Assembly (NCBI GenBank): GCA_913061235.1
Contig: CAJXTB010000004.1
Location: 186,001 to 250,000, forward strand
Length of the DNA: 64,000 nucleotides
From: an uncultured Pseudomonadota bacterium
Lineage (GTDB): Bacteria > Myxococcota_A > UBA796 > GCA-2862545
Reading direction: 5' to 3'
The stretch's first letter is position 1; each line of letters starts with the position of its first letter. The notes below the pieces were generated by a model that saw only the letters and a program-made list of their open reading frames with translations, was not told the origin of the DNA and ran no database searches. The position numbers were made by a program, and so were the translations under genes. Of the stretch, positions 26,102 to 34,282 are shown piece after piece.

Positions 26102-28264
26102 CTAGCGCGGCGCGGCCGAGGGCGCGCTCACCAGCGGGTTGCGGTAGTGGAAGGTGATCTGCTGCAGCAGCTCATTGTTGGGAATCGTTCTTGGGATACG
26201 CGGCAATTTGTTGGGCACAGCCGCGATGGCCATGCCGTCGAGCAGGGCGTTTCCAGAGGGCCGTAGAACGGACAGATCCTCGACCCGGCCGTTGCGTCGA
26301 ACGTGGAAGATGATTGTGACGTCGCCCTGGATGCCGAGCGCCTTCTCGTCGTCGGACAAGTCCACCTCGTACCAAGCGGTCTGAACGATGTCGTACACCT
26401 TCTCGGTGTACTCGCCAATCTCGGTGCCGCGCGCTTGTACGTAGGAGACGGTGTCGACGTCGAACTCAGGGTCGAGTACGCGCTGCTGCGAGGTCGCCTG
26501 CATTCCGGGCACACCCATTTGACCGCTCGGACGTGCTCGCGGCGCTAGCTGGGTGCGGTCGATGCCGCCCCAACCAAGGTCGGCTCGCAGGTCAGCAATC
26601 GGGTCGGTGGCGGGCTGACGTTCTTCGGTCTCGCCGATGGTCTCTGCCGGTGTCTCGGTGTCTGTGGGGGCGGCTGGTGTGTCGTCGGCGTCTTCCGTTC
26701 CGCCAAAGTCGTCCTCCTCCTGCGGGCGCTCGACTTCAGCGACACCATCGGACTGGGTGGGAGAGACGGCAGCTTCGGTCGGGGCAGCGGCAGCAGGGGT
26801 GGAGGGACGTGCTGGAGCGACCATGCGTGCGGCCATAGGGCGCCACCAGCCACTCTCGGAGCCGGTTGCGTTGGCGTCAGCAGCGGGAGCAAAGGCCTCG
26901 GCTGCGCCGTCAGCGCCTGTGGTCGGAGTTCCAGCTGCACCCGCCACCGCCACGTTCCCAGTTCGGCCTGGTGCGGCGACAGCCCCTTGCCCAGCAGCGA
27001 TTCGCGCTTCAGCTCCACCGGTCGCCGCCGCCGCCGCAGCGCCGCCGTCCGCGGAAGGGCCTTGGGTACCTTGTGCCCCTTCACCCGACTCTAAGCCCTG
27101 TTGCCCACCACCTTGGGGGCGGTCCTCAACGACTTCCTGAGCGGCTGTTTGTTCTGGCTCACCCATGGGGTCGGCCGCTTCGCCTTCGTCAGCCTGGACT
27201 TGAGGAGCTGCCGGAGCGGCTTGGTTACCGTTTTGCCAGAGGGTGTGAGCACCTTCGTCTTCTGCGGTCACTTGGCGCCGCCGCATGTCATCGTCGTTGG
27301 CGTCTGCGGCGGAGATGTAGTCGGCGTAGTCAGGCGCGTCTGGAAGGACGGTTTCATCGCTGTGGATGAACTTCTGGAGCACCTGTGGCGGCGACTGCTC
27401 TTCGATGGCCTTGGGGGCTTCTGGTTCGTCGGACTCAACAGCCTCGGGACGCTCTTCGGCTGCGGCGTCGGTGACGGCCACATCTGGGCTTGTCGGGGGG
27501 GCATCCAGTGCAGCGACGGGGCGGTCGTTCGCGGTCTGACTGGCCTGACCCGCTGCCTGTCCTGGGTCGGCCGTCGCTAAGGCTGGGGCCAGGGTAGATA
27601 GCGCCTCTTCGACGAGCTGTGCCAGCGCTTGTTCTGGCCGTGCGAAGCGGCTTGCCGGAACCTGCGCAGCAGTCGATTGGTCGGTGAGTCGAGCGGCACT
27701 TGTGGAGAGCACGTTGGCGGCAAGCGCGATGGCCTGTAGTTCCTCTACCGCTGCTGAGACGTCGGACTCGGCGAGAGTAAGGGCGGCTAGGGTGTCGGTA
27801 GCTAGCGGGGATGTCGCCTCTAGGACCGCCTCAAATGCGTAGGCTTCTGCCATTGCGGCGCTGAGGTTTCCGGGGTCGTCCACCGCGGTGGGCAGCGCTT
27901 GTTCAAGGGCGACCACTTCGCGCAGTGCCTTTTGAGCATCGGCCTGGACCACAGAGGCTCGGTCAGTCAGGGCCTGTAGCGCTGAACCCGCGTCATCGAC
28001 GGCTTGTTGTTGCGGCTGTACCTGCAGCTGCTCAATTGCCATGAGTGTCAGCGCTGTCGACGGGTCGTCTACGTCGGACGGGCTCGGGCTGCACTGAAAC
28101 GCAAGCACGGCAAGCAGGTGAAGCCAGGTGGAGCCGACCAGTGTCCAGCGCAGTCTCTCTCGACTGCGACGTCCTTCCCGTTCACTGACACGCACGCCTC
28201 CAATGGTCCGTGTTGCACGGTCATGCACTGACGGCGATGGGACTTGGGATGGCAGGGGAGTCAC
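26102..28264 (-). CDS. TonB-like C-terminal-domain protein with long disordered middle
   Basis: The 720-residue protein has one N-terminal membrane helix (about 41-58: TLVGSTWLHLLAVLAF), a helical Ala/Gln-rich region, a long low-complexity middle rich in Ala, Gly, Pro, Glu and Thr (about 230-600), and a TonB-type C-terminal domain (GIQGDVTIIFHVRRNGRVEDLSVLRPSGNALLD broken here as residues about 650-682). TonB C-terminal domains contact outer-membrane partners across the periplasm; in Myxococcota similar proteins (for example AgmX-like) function in envelope or motility machines. No ExbB/ExbD genes are adjacent. A GTG at 28195 is an alternative start. Confidence 0.8.
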   Translation of the reverse strand: MTPLPSQVPSPSVHDRATRTIGGVRVSEREGRRSRERLRWTLVGSTWLHLLAVLAFQCSPSPSDVDDPSTALTLMAIEQLQVQPQQQAVDDAGSALQALTDRASVVQADAQKALREVVALEQALPTAVDDPGNLSAAMAEAYAFEAVLEATSPLATDTLAALTLAESDVSAAVEELQAIALAANVLSTSAARLTDQSTAAQVPASRFARPEQALAQLVEEALSTLAPALATADPGQAAGQASQTANDRPVAALDAPPTSPDVAVTDAAAEERPEAVESDEPEAPKAIEEQSPPQVLQKFIHSDETVLPDAPDYADYISAADANDDDMRRRQVTAEDEGAHTLWQNGNQAAPAAPQVQADEGEAADPMGEPEQTAAQEVVEDRPQGGGQQGLESGEGAQGTQGPSADGGAAAAAATGGAEARIAAGQGAVAAPGRTGNVAVAGAAGTPTTGADGAAEAFAPAADANATGSESGWWRPMAARMVAPARPSTPAAAAPTEAAVSPTQSDGVAEVERPQEEDDFGGTEDADDTPAAPTDTETPAETIGETEERQPATDPIADLRADLGWGGIDRTQLAPRARPSGQMGVPGMQATSQQRVLDPEFDVDTVSYVQARGTEIGEYTEKVYDIVQTAWYEVDLSDDEKALGIQGDVTIIFHVRRNGRVEDLSVLRPSGNALLDGMAIAAVPNKLPRIPRTIPNNELLQQITFHYRNPLVSAPSAAPR

Positions 28265-28417
28265 GCCTCTCAGCAGGTGTAGTGGCCCAGCAAATCGCTG
28301 CGGCCCACCTAACGTAATGCATGGTCAGGATGGTCGGACGCAGCAGTCCAGTCTTTAGACAGCTCATGGCTCAACGTCCACTGCCTCTCTTTCGACTAAA
28401 AAACCATCGAACGATGC

Positions 28418-28999
28418 TTATGCCGCGTCGAGGTACTCGCTCAGCGCGCTTCGCAGCTTCAGGCGAGCGCGGTGCAGTCGCGTCTTCACGTTCGGTACGG
28501 TCAAACCGGTCTGACGTGCAATGTCCGCCATGGTGGAGTCCTGCATATCAGCGAGCTCGAATACCTCACGGTAGTGAGGGGGAAGGTCGGCAATCGCTGC
28601 GCGAAGCACTTCACCGAGCTCCTCCATCTCAAGCAACGCATGTGGGTGACGTCGCGACGCCGCAGGAAGCTCGTTGATAGAGGCATCGAGCGGCATCTCG
28701 GGGCGTCGCTTGCGCCTGCGAATAGCCATGAGACAGGCGTTCGCGGTGATGCGATGCAGCCACGAGCCGAACGCAGCGTCCCCTCGAAATCGTCGAACAT
28801 GCGTCCAGGCATTGAGGAAGGCATCTTGCACGGCATCTTGGGCGTCTACGTCGCTCCTCATGTAGCGCCGGGCCAGTCGTCCCATCCGTTCGGTATGACG
28901 GTCCACCAATTCGCTAAAGGCGAGGCTATCTCCAGCAGAAGCAGCTTCGGCGAGTTCTTGATCCGTCTGGGCGGAGTGTGGCGAGTGAGTAGATGACAT
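28418..28999 (-). CDS. ECF-type RNA polymerase sigma factor
   Basis: The 193-residue sigma-70 family factor has region 2 (about 25-95: FSELVDRHTERMGRLARRYM, DVDAQDAVQDAFLNAW, GDAAFGSWLHRITANACL) and region 4 (about 130-188: ALIDLPPHYREVFELADMQ-like ADLPPHYREVF, TMADIARQTGLTVPNVKTRLHRAR). This is the classical ECF layout with no regions 1.1 or 3. No anti-sigma gene is adjacent: upstream is a divergent zinc-ribbon protein gene, downstream the TonB-like gene. The target promoters are unknown. Confidence 0.92.
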   Translation of the reverse strand: MSSTHSPHSAQTDQELAEAASAGDSLAFSELVDRHTERMGRLARRYMRSDVDAQDAVQDAFLNAWTHVRRFRGDAAFGSWLHRITANACLMAIRRRKRRPEMPLDASINELPAASRRHPHALLEMEELGEVLRAAIADLPPHYREVFELADMQDSTMADIARQTGLTVPNVKTRLHRARLKLRSALSEYLDAA

Positions 29000-29080
29000 A
29001 AAGGTACTTGGTGGTGTCTCCCCGACAGCCCGCGTTCACATGGAGTGGTTTTGCCCCGTCCCTCGTCACGCTTAGACCTG

Positions 29081-29554
29081 ATGGTGGTACCGCCCATGGA
29101 GGGTGCGGTTACATCTGCCCGGGCGTTGTTTGCGCATGCCGTTGACGCTGAGGTCTGCTTGCCGACCGGCGCTCCGGGCCCCGCGGCGAGCACTTGGGTC
29201 GCTGGGGGTTTCGTGCGCATTCGCGTGGACGTCCCCTTGGTGCCGACTCTGTACGCCAACCAACAGGGCGGCTTTCGCGTGTCCTGCCCGAGCTGCTCTG
29301 AGAACGTGGTTCCGGTCTTCGCACCTGTGCTCGCCGAACTTCGTTCGACGGGTGCTGCACGTCTGACCTGTCCGCGCTGTGCGGTTTGCACGCCCATTGC
29401 CGAGCTGCACTTTGCGCCCAAGGCCGTGGTTGGACGTGCGGCTCTGGTCATTGCAGATGCCGCAGATGGTCATCTGCACGACAGAGTGCTGCGAGACCTA
29501 CAAGAACGGTTTGGACCTGTCGCTGTCGTCGCCGCGAGGGTGAGCGCGCGATAG
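29081..29554 (+). CDS. Zinc-ribbon hypothetical protein
   Basis: The product is about 157 residues and of unknown function. It carries four or five Cys in two close pairs, SCPSC and TCPRCAVC, separated by about 30 residues, a layout typical of a structural zinc ribbon, followed by a mixed alpha/beta C-terminus (VGRAALVIADAADG ... LQERFGPVAVVAARV). No signal peptide. The start is uncertain: the frame is open to 29045, and ATGs at 29081 and 29096 are both possible. It is encoded just upstream of the M50-type protease gene on the same strand (8 bp gap), so the two may be cotranscribed. Confidence 0.65.
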   Translation: MVVPPMEGAVTSARALFAHAVDAEVCLPTGAPGPAASTWVAGGFVRIRVDVPLVPTLYANQQGGFRVSCPSCSENVVPVFAPVLAELRSTGAARLTCPRCAVCTPIAELHFAPKAVVGRAALVIADAADGHLHDRVLRDLQERFGPVAVVAARVSAR

Positions 29555-29562
29555 CCCCGCGC

Positions 29563-30243
29563 ATGACGTTCAAACTGTTCGGCTTTCCCGTCACCATAGA
29601 GACCGGCGCCTTCTTGCTGCTCTCTGTGCTGTTCTTGTTCGGGCTGTACCTCGACTACACAATGCTCGACACGGTGATTGGCATTGCCATTGTTGTGGGG
29701 AGCCTGATGGCGCATGAGCTTGGACATGCGTTCGCGGCGCGCTCGTTTGGTCTACAGAACGTTGAGATCAGTCTGCATCAGATGGGCGGACACACCCGAC
29801 GGGACCGTTTGACGGACCGTTGGTACAAAGAGCTGTCCATCAATGTTGCTGGTGTTAGCGCTGGTTTCGCCATTGCCCTGTTGTGCTTTGCGGCCATCGT
29901 GGCACTACCGTTGGGCGAGGTCACCGAGAGCTGGCTGTGGTTGGTGTTCCGCCTGAACGTGGCTTGGGGCATCTTCAATATGTTTCCTATCTTCCCGCTG
30001 GATGGGGGACAGGCGCTGCGCAACGTGCTGTCGGCGGTACTCACACCCATCAACGCAGCTACTGGCGCCCATGCGGTGGGCTTGGTGTTGGCCGTGACCC
30101 TTGGAGTCATTGTCATTGGGCTGAACGGCCTGACCATTTCGAGTCTGTACATTGCGATGCTTGCGGGAATGTTTGCACGGCAAAACTGGATGGCTCTGCA
30201 GCACATTCAGACTCTTCGAAAGGCGCCACGCGACGCGGCGTGA
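29563..30243 (+). CDS. Site-2-protease-type (M50) membrane metalloprotease
   Basis: The 226-residue intramembrane zinc protease has about six membrane helices. The zinc motif HELGH is at residues 51-55 and the third-ligand motif is FPIFPLDGGQ with LDGG at 146-149. This corresponds to the small M50B group (SpoIVFB/Rip-like) that cleaves membrane-embedded substrates such as pro-sigma or anti-sigma factors. There is no PDZ or CBS domain. The ATG at 29563 begins MTFKLFGFPVTIETGAF, the usual family N-terminus; the long upstream extension is not coding for this protein. It lies 564 bp from a divergent ECF sigma gene, but a functional link is only a guess. Confidence 0.88.
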   Translation: MTFKLFGFPVTIETGAFLLLSVLFLFGLYLDYTMLDTVIGIAIVVGSLMAHELGHAFAARSFGLQNVEISLHQMGGHTRRDRLTDRWYKELSINVAGVSAGFAIALLCFAAIVALPLGEVTESWLWLVFRLNVAWGIFNMFPIFPLDGGQALRNVLSAVLTPINAATGAHAVGLVLAVTLGVIVIGLNGLTISSLYIAMLAGMFARQNWMALQHIQTLRKAPRDAA

Positions 30244-30317
30244 CCAACAAACGGGGGCGGACCTTGGCGGACCCGTCACAGGCGAGGTACGCCGGACCCT
30301 CCGGAGGACGTCGCCGA

Positions 30318-30734
30318 ATGCCGTCAGTTCGTCAGCAGCTCAACATCGCCGCAGCGCCACGCACCGTGTGGAACGCTATCACTACCGCCGAAGGCCTCAC
30401 CTCCTGGTGGGTCGACGAAGCCCGGGTGGACGCTCGTAAGGGTGGCCGCATTGTGCTGACGAGTGAGGGTGACGACGGTGAGCCGGTTGAAGAGGTTGGA
30501 TTTATCCACACCTGCCGTCCTACGAGCAAGTTCGAGATTTCGTGGGACTCGAACAGCCCGGCGCCTACCAAGGGCACGCGCATCCAGTTTCAGGTAGCCC
30601 GTGACGGTGACGAGACTCGCGTGAGCGTCATCCACAGCGGCGCTGGCATTCTAGATGACGAAGAAGAGTGGCCTGCGCTCGACAAGAGCTGGAAGTCGGC
30701 GCTCAAGGCACTTCGGTCGTTCCTAGAGTCTTAG
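30318..30734 (+). CDS. SRPBCC (AHSA1/START-like) domain protein
   Basis: The 138-residue protein has a single START-like helix-grip domain. Typical phrases are IAAAPRTVWNAITTAEGLTSWWVDEARVD broken as residues 9-37, GGRIVLTSEG, FEISWDS and the C-terminal helix WPALDKSWKSALKALRSFLES. AHSA1-type proteins bind hydrophobic ligands or act as Hsp90 co-chaperone relatives; most bacterial members are uncharacterised. GGAGG occurs about 10 bases before the ATG at 30318. The gene is followed by a 539-bp spacer occupied by two repeat elements. Confidence 0.83.
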   Translation: MPSVRQQLNIAAAPRTVWNAITTAEGLTSWWVDEARVDARKGGRIVLTSEGDDGEPVEEVGFIHTCRPTSKFEISWDSNSPAPTKGTRIQFQVARDGDETRVSVIHSGAGILDDEEEWPALDKSWKSALKALRSFLES

Positions 30735-30791
30735 TCTCTGCGAAAGGCTTGGCAGTGCGGATTGCGTGGCGGCTCTGAGTCTCGTTTCACA

Positions 30792-30970
30792 AAGATCTTG
30801 GTGGTTCGGGAAATCAGAGGTCAGAGGTCAGAGGTCAGAGGTCAGAGCAACCGGCTTGCGCCGGTTGCGAGTGGGGTCTCTCGATGCGCGTATACCGCAA
30901 CGCTGTCGGGACTTCTGTTCGCTGCCCAGCTTGTCTTGCACGCTCTGACAACTGTCGTCTGACTTCAGAT
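30792..30970. repeat. Dispersed hairpin repeat, copy B
   Basis: Starts AAGATCTTGGTGGTTCGGGAA, like copy A, then has four perfect head-to-tail TCAGAGG heptamers plus a fifth variant (30814-30848). A perfect 7-bp hairpin follows: AACCGGC-TTGC-GCCGGTT (30849-30866). The right part (CCGCAACGCTGTCGGGAC, then GCACGCTCTGAC) aligns with copy C, and the end GTCTGACTTCAGA is partly complementary to the left heptamers. Together with copy C it fills the spacer after the SRPBCC gene. Confidence 0.8.
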
Positions 30971-31132
30971 AGTTCCTGGTGTTACGGGAAATCAAAGGTC
31001 TAAGCAACCGGCTTGCGCCAGGTGCGACCGCAGGTCTTTGGTCTACGTGAACCGCTGCGCTGCCGGAAACCTGACTTCGCTGGCCAGCTGGGCTGGCACG
31101 CTCTGACATCTGTCCTCTGACATCTGACATCA
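30971..31132. repeat. Dispersed hairpin repeat, copy C
   Basis: Directly adjoins copy B in the same orientation. It begins AGTTCCTGGTGTTACGGGAA, has a single degraded heptamer (TCAAAGG), the hairpin AACCGGC-TTGC-GCCAGGT (31006-31023, one disrupted pair), a second hairpin GCCAGC-TGG-GCTGGC (31083-31097) and ends TCTGACATCTGTCC-TCTGACATCTGACATC, an inverted relative of the TCAGAGG heptamers at the left end of copies A and B. Confidence 0.78.
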
Positions 31133-31216
31133 GAGCCTCCGCAATCGTTGCAATGCTATCAATCTATCCATGATGCTATAAATTAGCGCATAAACGGTGG
31201 ATTGTATCGAGGAAAG

Positions 31217-31234
31217 TTGGCACGGCATGTGCAA
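31217..31234 (+). promoter_or_regulatory. Sigma-54 (-24/-12) promoter
   Basis: TTGGCACGGCATGTGCAA matches the sigma-54 consensus TGGCAC-N5-TTGC at all but one of the key positions, with the invariant GG (-24) and GC (-12) exactly ten bases apart. It lies 40 bp upstream of the LysM lipoprotein ATG at 31274, in an A/T-rich stretch (31140-31200) that could host an activator site. This is read by eye; no sigma-54 activator gene is in the window. Confidence 0.75.
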
Positions 31235-31273
31235 CCTCCAATGTAGACCCACACAGGGTCACTAGGAGGTCCC

Positions 31274-31975
31274 ATGAAGCGCATCACTCTCCCTCTCTTC
31301 GGAATGCTCGCCGTCGTAATGGCTTGTGCGGACGTTGAGCCGAGCGAAACGGTCGTCGCAAGCAACCCGGTGTACGTCCAGCCTGTTGTCGACCCCTGGG
31401 TCTCCACATCCGAGGGCACGGAGGCGCCCATCAGCGAGGTTGTTGTCGACGTCGAACCGGTTGCCGAGCCGGAAGTAGTCGCCCAGACTGTCGAGGCATT
31501 GCCGCCAGGGCGCTGGTTCGAGCTGCGTCGTGGCGAGACGCTGGCGCACTTCGCCCGCTGGTCTGAGCTGCCGGTCGAAGACGTCGCTCTGTGGTCGGGA
31601 CTTGACCTGGATGGGGCCTATGCGGTCGGAACACAGGTCTTCTTGCCGGTCACCGGTGCTGCGTTGAGCCAGGTCGAGTTGTCTCGGGCTTCTCACCGCG
31701 AGGTTCGGGTCGATGGCTACCTGTCCCTGCGTGGAGGCTCGGTCGGCAACGACTTCTACCAAGTGCGCACAGGCGACACTGCTTGGGGAATCGCAAAGAA
31801 CAACCAGGATATCCCCGTGTGGTTGCTCGAAGCGTACAACCCCAGCGTCGACTTGGAACGCCTGCGCCCGGGTGACGAGCTGATGCTCCCGGTTCTCGCA
31901 GATGTTGTGGCAGATGCCGAGGTGGGTGAGTCCGAGGAAGTGGGCGTCGACGGCGCAGAAGGCGGCGTGGAGTAG
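31274..31975 (+). CDS. LysM-domain lipoprotein
   Basis: The 233-residue product has a lipoprotein signal (LAVVMAC; Cys18) and two LysM-like modules: one around WFELRRGETLAHFARWSELPVEDV broken as residues about 81-104, and a clear one at YQVRTGDTAWGIAKNNQDIPVWLLEAYNP with L-RPGDELMLPV. LysM modules bind N-acetylglucosamine-containing glycans, so the protein probably tethers to peptidoglycan. Tail is acidic (EVGESEEVGVDGAEGG). AGGAGGT lies five bases before the ATG, and a sigma-54 promoter is 40 bp upstream, unlike any other gene here. Confidence 0.87.
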   Translation: MKRITLPLFGMLAVVMACADVEPSETVVASNPVYVQPVVDPWVSTSEGTEAPISEVVVDVEPVAEPEVVAQTVEALPPGRWFELRRGETLAHFARWSELPVEDVALWSGLDLDGAYAVGTQVFLPVTGAALSQVELSRASHREVRVDGYLSLRGGSVGNDFYQVRTGDTAWGIAKNNQDIPVWLLEAYNPSVDLERLRPGDELMLPVLADVVADAEVGESEEVGVDGAEGGVE

Positions 31976-32043
31976 GAGGTCGCCGGGACTACTCCCGGTA
32001 GGTTTCCTTGCAGTGTCGTCTCCCACAGGGCATTGCGGCGGTC

Positions 32044-32505
32044 ATGCACGTCATCTGCCATACAGAAACAGAGATGCTCGCTCTCGGTCAACGACTGGGG
32101 GCGAGCGCTTTTGCAGGCCTCGCGATTGGACTTAGCGGTGATCTGGGGGCGGGCAAGACGGTGCTTGCCCGTGGACTCGCCCGTGGCCTAGGGATCGAAG
32201 GTCGTGTTCCATCACCCACCTACGTGGTCATTCAGACCCTGCAAGGGGGGCGACTGCCGCTGTGGCACGGCGACCTGTACCGCTTGTCTGGTGATGATGA
32301 CCTAGAGCAGCTGGGCATCGACGACCTGTTCGAGGCCGGCGGGGTTGTTGTTCTGGAGTGGGCGGAACTGTTCCCGGATGCTCTGCCCGTGGATGCGCTG
32401 CACATCCACTTGGAGCTGATGGACGACACGACCGAGGCACGGAAAGTCACCGTGACCGCCAGTGGTCCCAAGCATGAGGCGCTGTTGGTGCTCCTTGCCG
32501 GGTGA
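32044..32505 (+). CDS. tsaE: tRNA t6A37 biosynthesis ATPase TsaE
   Basis: TsaE is the ATPase that resets the TsaB-TsaD complex during N6-threonylcarbamoyladenosine synthesis on tRNA. The 153-residue protein has Walker A SGDLGAGKTVLARGLARGLG, the conserved VPSPTYVVIQ, HGDLYRL and the Walker B-like VVVLEWAELFPDAL. Length is normal for the family. The ATG at 32044 is preferred over the frame's earlier start at 32008 because it gives the conserved N-terminus, although no strong ribosome-binding site is visible. The ComEA-like gene follows after 10 bp. Confidence 0.92.
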   Translation: MHVICHTETEMLALGQRLGASAFAGLAIGLSGDLGAGKTVLARGLARGLGIEGRVPSPTYVVIQTLQGGRLPLWHGDLYRLSGDDDLEQLGIDDLFEAGGVVVLEWAELFPDALPVDALHIHLELMDDTTEARKVTVTASGPKHEALLVLLAG

Positions 32506-32515
32506 ACGCCTACCC

Positions 32516-33181
32516 ATGGTGTTGGTCGTGGTCTTGTCGACCCTGGTACTGATTGCATGGCACACGGTCGCTCCCGCCCCCAAGACAGTCACTGTCGAGG
32601 TTGTTGGCCAGGTTCCGTACCCAGGGTGGGTTTCACTCGCGCCCGATGCAACCGTAGGCGAAGCCGTGGGCTTGGCTGGTGGAGTGTCCGACGCAGACGC
32701 GATGATGGATGACGGAGCTCGCGTTCGCGTCTTAGCTGATGGCTCCGTGCGACTGGAGCGCGCGTCTCCGCTGCTGAGTGGCCAGCGTGTCGATCTGAAC
32801 CGCGATGACCGCCAGGCCCTGATGCATCTTCCTAGGGTCGGAGCCTCTCTCGCCAAGCGACTGCATGAGGCGCAAGGCCTGCAGACGCCTCATGATGCGC
32901 GTGAGGTCCGGGGCATTGGGGCAACGGTATTCGCCGAGATGCATCCGCTGGTGTGGACGCCGTCGCCGCCGGCAAGACCGACTCCGCCCCCGGTCAACTT
33001 CAATACCGCAGAGTCGTCGCACCTTGTTGGGCTGCCGGGTGTGGGGCCTGTTCTGGCGGGGCGCATCATTGCTACGCGTACCGAACACGGCCCGTTTGCA
33101 TCGGCGCGTGACTTGCAGCGTGTGCACGGTATTGGTGTCATCCTAGCCACTCGCCTGGCTTCGGTAGGAGTGTTTGAGTGA
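32516..33181 (+). CDS. ComEA-like SLBB/helix-hairpin-helix protein
   Basis: The 221-residue membrane-anchored protein starts with one helix (VLVVVLSTLVLIAWHTV), then an SLBB-type domain (VEVVGQVPYPGWVSLAPDATVGEAVGLAGGV broken as residues about 28-58) and two helix-hairpin-helix units: LMHLPRVGASLAKRLHEA and the canonical ComEA form FNTAESSHLVGLPGVGPVLAGRIIA. ComEA binds incoming DNA on the outer face of the membrane in competent bacteria. No comEC or comF is adjacent. The duplicated helix-hairpin-helix is not usual for ComEA. TTG at 32495 is an alternative start. Its stop overlaps the next start as GTGA. Confidence 0.82.
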   Translation: MVLVVVLSTLVLIAWHTVAPAPKTVTVEVVGQVPYPGWVSLAPDATVGEAVGLAGGVSDADAMMDDGARVRVLADGSVRLERASPLLSGQRVDLNRDDRQALMHLPRVGASLAKRLHEAQGLQTPHDAREVRGIGATVFAEMHPLVWTPSPPARPTPPPVNFNTAESSHLVGLPGVGPVLAGRIIATRTEHGPFASARDLQRVHGIGVILATRLASVGVFE

Positions 33182-34275
33182 TCTACCTGGACCACAACGC
33201 CACCAGTCCCATGCTTGGCGAGGTTCGTGACGCGATGGAGCCGTGGTGGGGCCGTCCAGCGAACCCTGCCTCGGTGCATCGAGCCGGGCAAGCGGCTGCC
33301 GTCGCCGTAGAGCAGGCGCGTGCGCAGGTCGCTGCATTGGTGGGCGGCAATCCTGCGGGGGTTGTGTTTACCGGAGGGGCCACCGAGGCGAACCACCTCA
33401 TCATTCGCGGTGCCGCATCTCGGCTCGGTGCCGAGCAGTCAATTGCGGTGAGTGCGGTTGAACACCCGTGTGTTCGAGGGGCCGCAGAACTCACGGGGCT
33501 GCCCGTCGACGTCATTGGTGTGGACCGAGACGGGGCCATTCGCGTCGCGGACATCCCCCAACGGGTGGGGCTCGTGAGCGTCATGGCCGCGAACCATGAG
33601 ACGGGGGTCATTCACGACATTGCGGCCGTCAGCGCCCGTGCTCGCGAGACCGGGGCCTTTGTTCATGTAGACGCGGTCCAGGCCGCCGCACGCCTGGACA
33701 TGGACTTCAGTGGTGTGCACGCCGTTGTCATGAGCGCGCACAAGATGGGCGGGCCCCCTGGGGTCGGATGTGCAGTCCTGACAGACGGCGACCCGTTTCC
33801 AGCGTTGTTGACCGGCGGTGCGCAGGAACGAGGGCGCCGCGCGGGTACGGTGAACGTGGCAGGAGTCGTCGGCTTCGGCGCTGCGTGTGCAGTAGCCCTT
33901 CGTGACCGAGCGGTGCGGTCAGACCATAGCGAACGCCTCGCTAGCCGCCTTCGTGCCGGACTCAATGCTCTCGGAGCGCGTCAAATAGGTGGGGCTTCGC
34001 GGCTTCACGCCGTCACGTGCGTTGTGTTTCCCGGGGTTGCGGGGGAGGCCGTTGTTCAAGCGCTGGACCTTCGCGGTATCTGTGTGTCCCACGGTGCAGC
34101 CTGCTCTTCGGGCAGCTTGGATCCGTCCCCAGTCTTGCTGGCAATGGCAGACCCAGACCCACGCGGTGGTGTCCGGTTTTCGACAGGACCCAGCACGACC
34201 CAGGCAGACATCGACGCTACGCTGTCTGCGCTTGGGGAGCTCGTTCCATTGCTCGTAGACGCCTGGGACGAGTAA
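33178..34275 (+). CDS. Cysteine desulfurase (NifS/IscS family)
   Basis: This PLP enzyme mobilises sulfur from L-cysteine for Fe-S clusters or tRNA thiolation. The 365-residue protein has the PLP lysine K189 in SAHKMGGPPGVG, His in SAVEHPC and NHETG, and the persulfide Cys C309 in HGAACSSGS, set in a short loop as in group II/IscS-like enzymes with the SSG phrase. No iscU, iscA or sufE is adjacent. The start is GTG, overlapping the stop of the ComEA-like gene. The kinase gene converges on it with a 7-bp gap. Confidence 0.92.
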   Translation: MIYLDHNATSPMLGEVRDAMEPWWGRPANPASVHRAGQAAAVAVEQARAQVAALVGGNPAGVVFTGGATEANHLIIRGAASRLGAEQSIAVSAVEHPCVRGAAELTGLPVDVIGVDRDGAIRVADIPQRVGLVSVMAANHETGVIHDIAAVSARARETGAFVHVDAVQAAARLDMDFSGVHAVVMSAHKMGGPPGVGCAVLTDGDPFPALLTGGAQERGRRAGTVNVAGVVGFGAACAVALRDRAVRSDHSERLASRLRAGLNALGARQIGGASRLHAVTCVVFPGVAGEAVVQALDLRGICVSHGAACSSGSLDPSPVLLAMADPDPRGGVRFSTGPSTTQADIDATLSALGELVPLLVDAWDE

Positions 34276-34282
34276 CGAGCAC

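Noticed and set aside
30762-30962. Short frames within the repeat elements
   Set aside because: They read through direct repeats and hairpins and differ between copies, so they are not coding.
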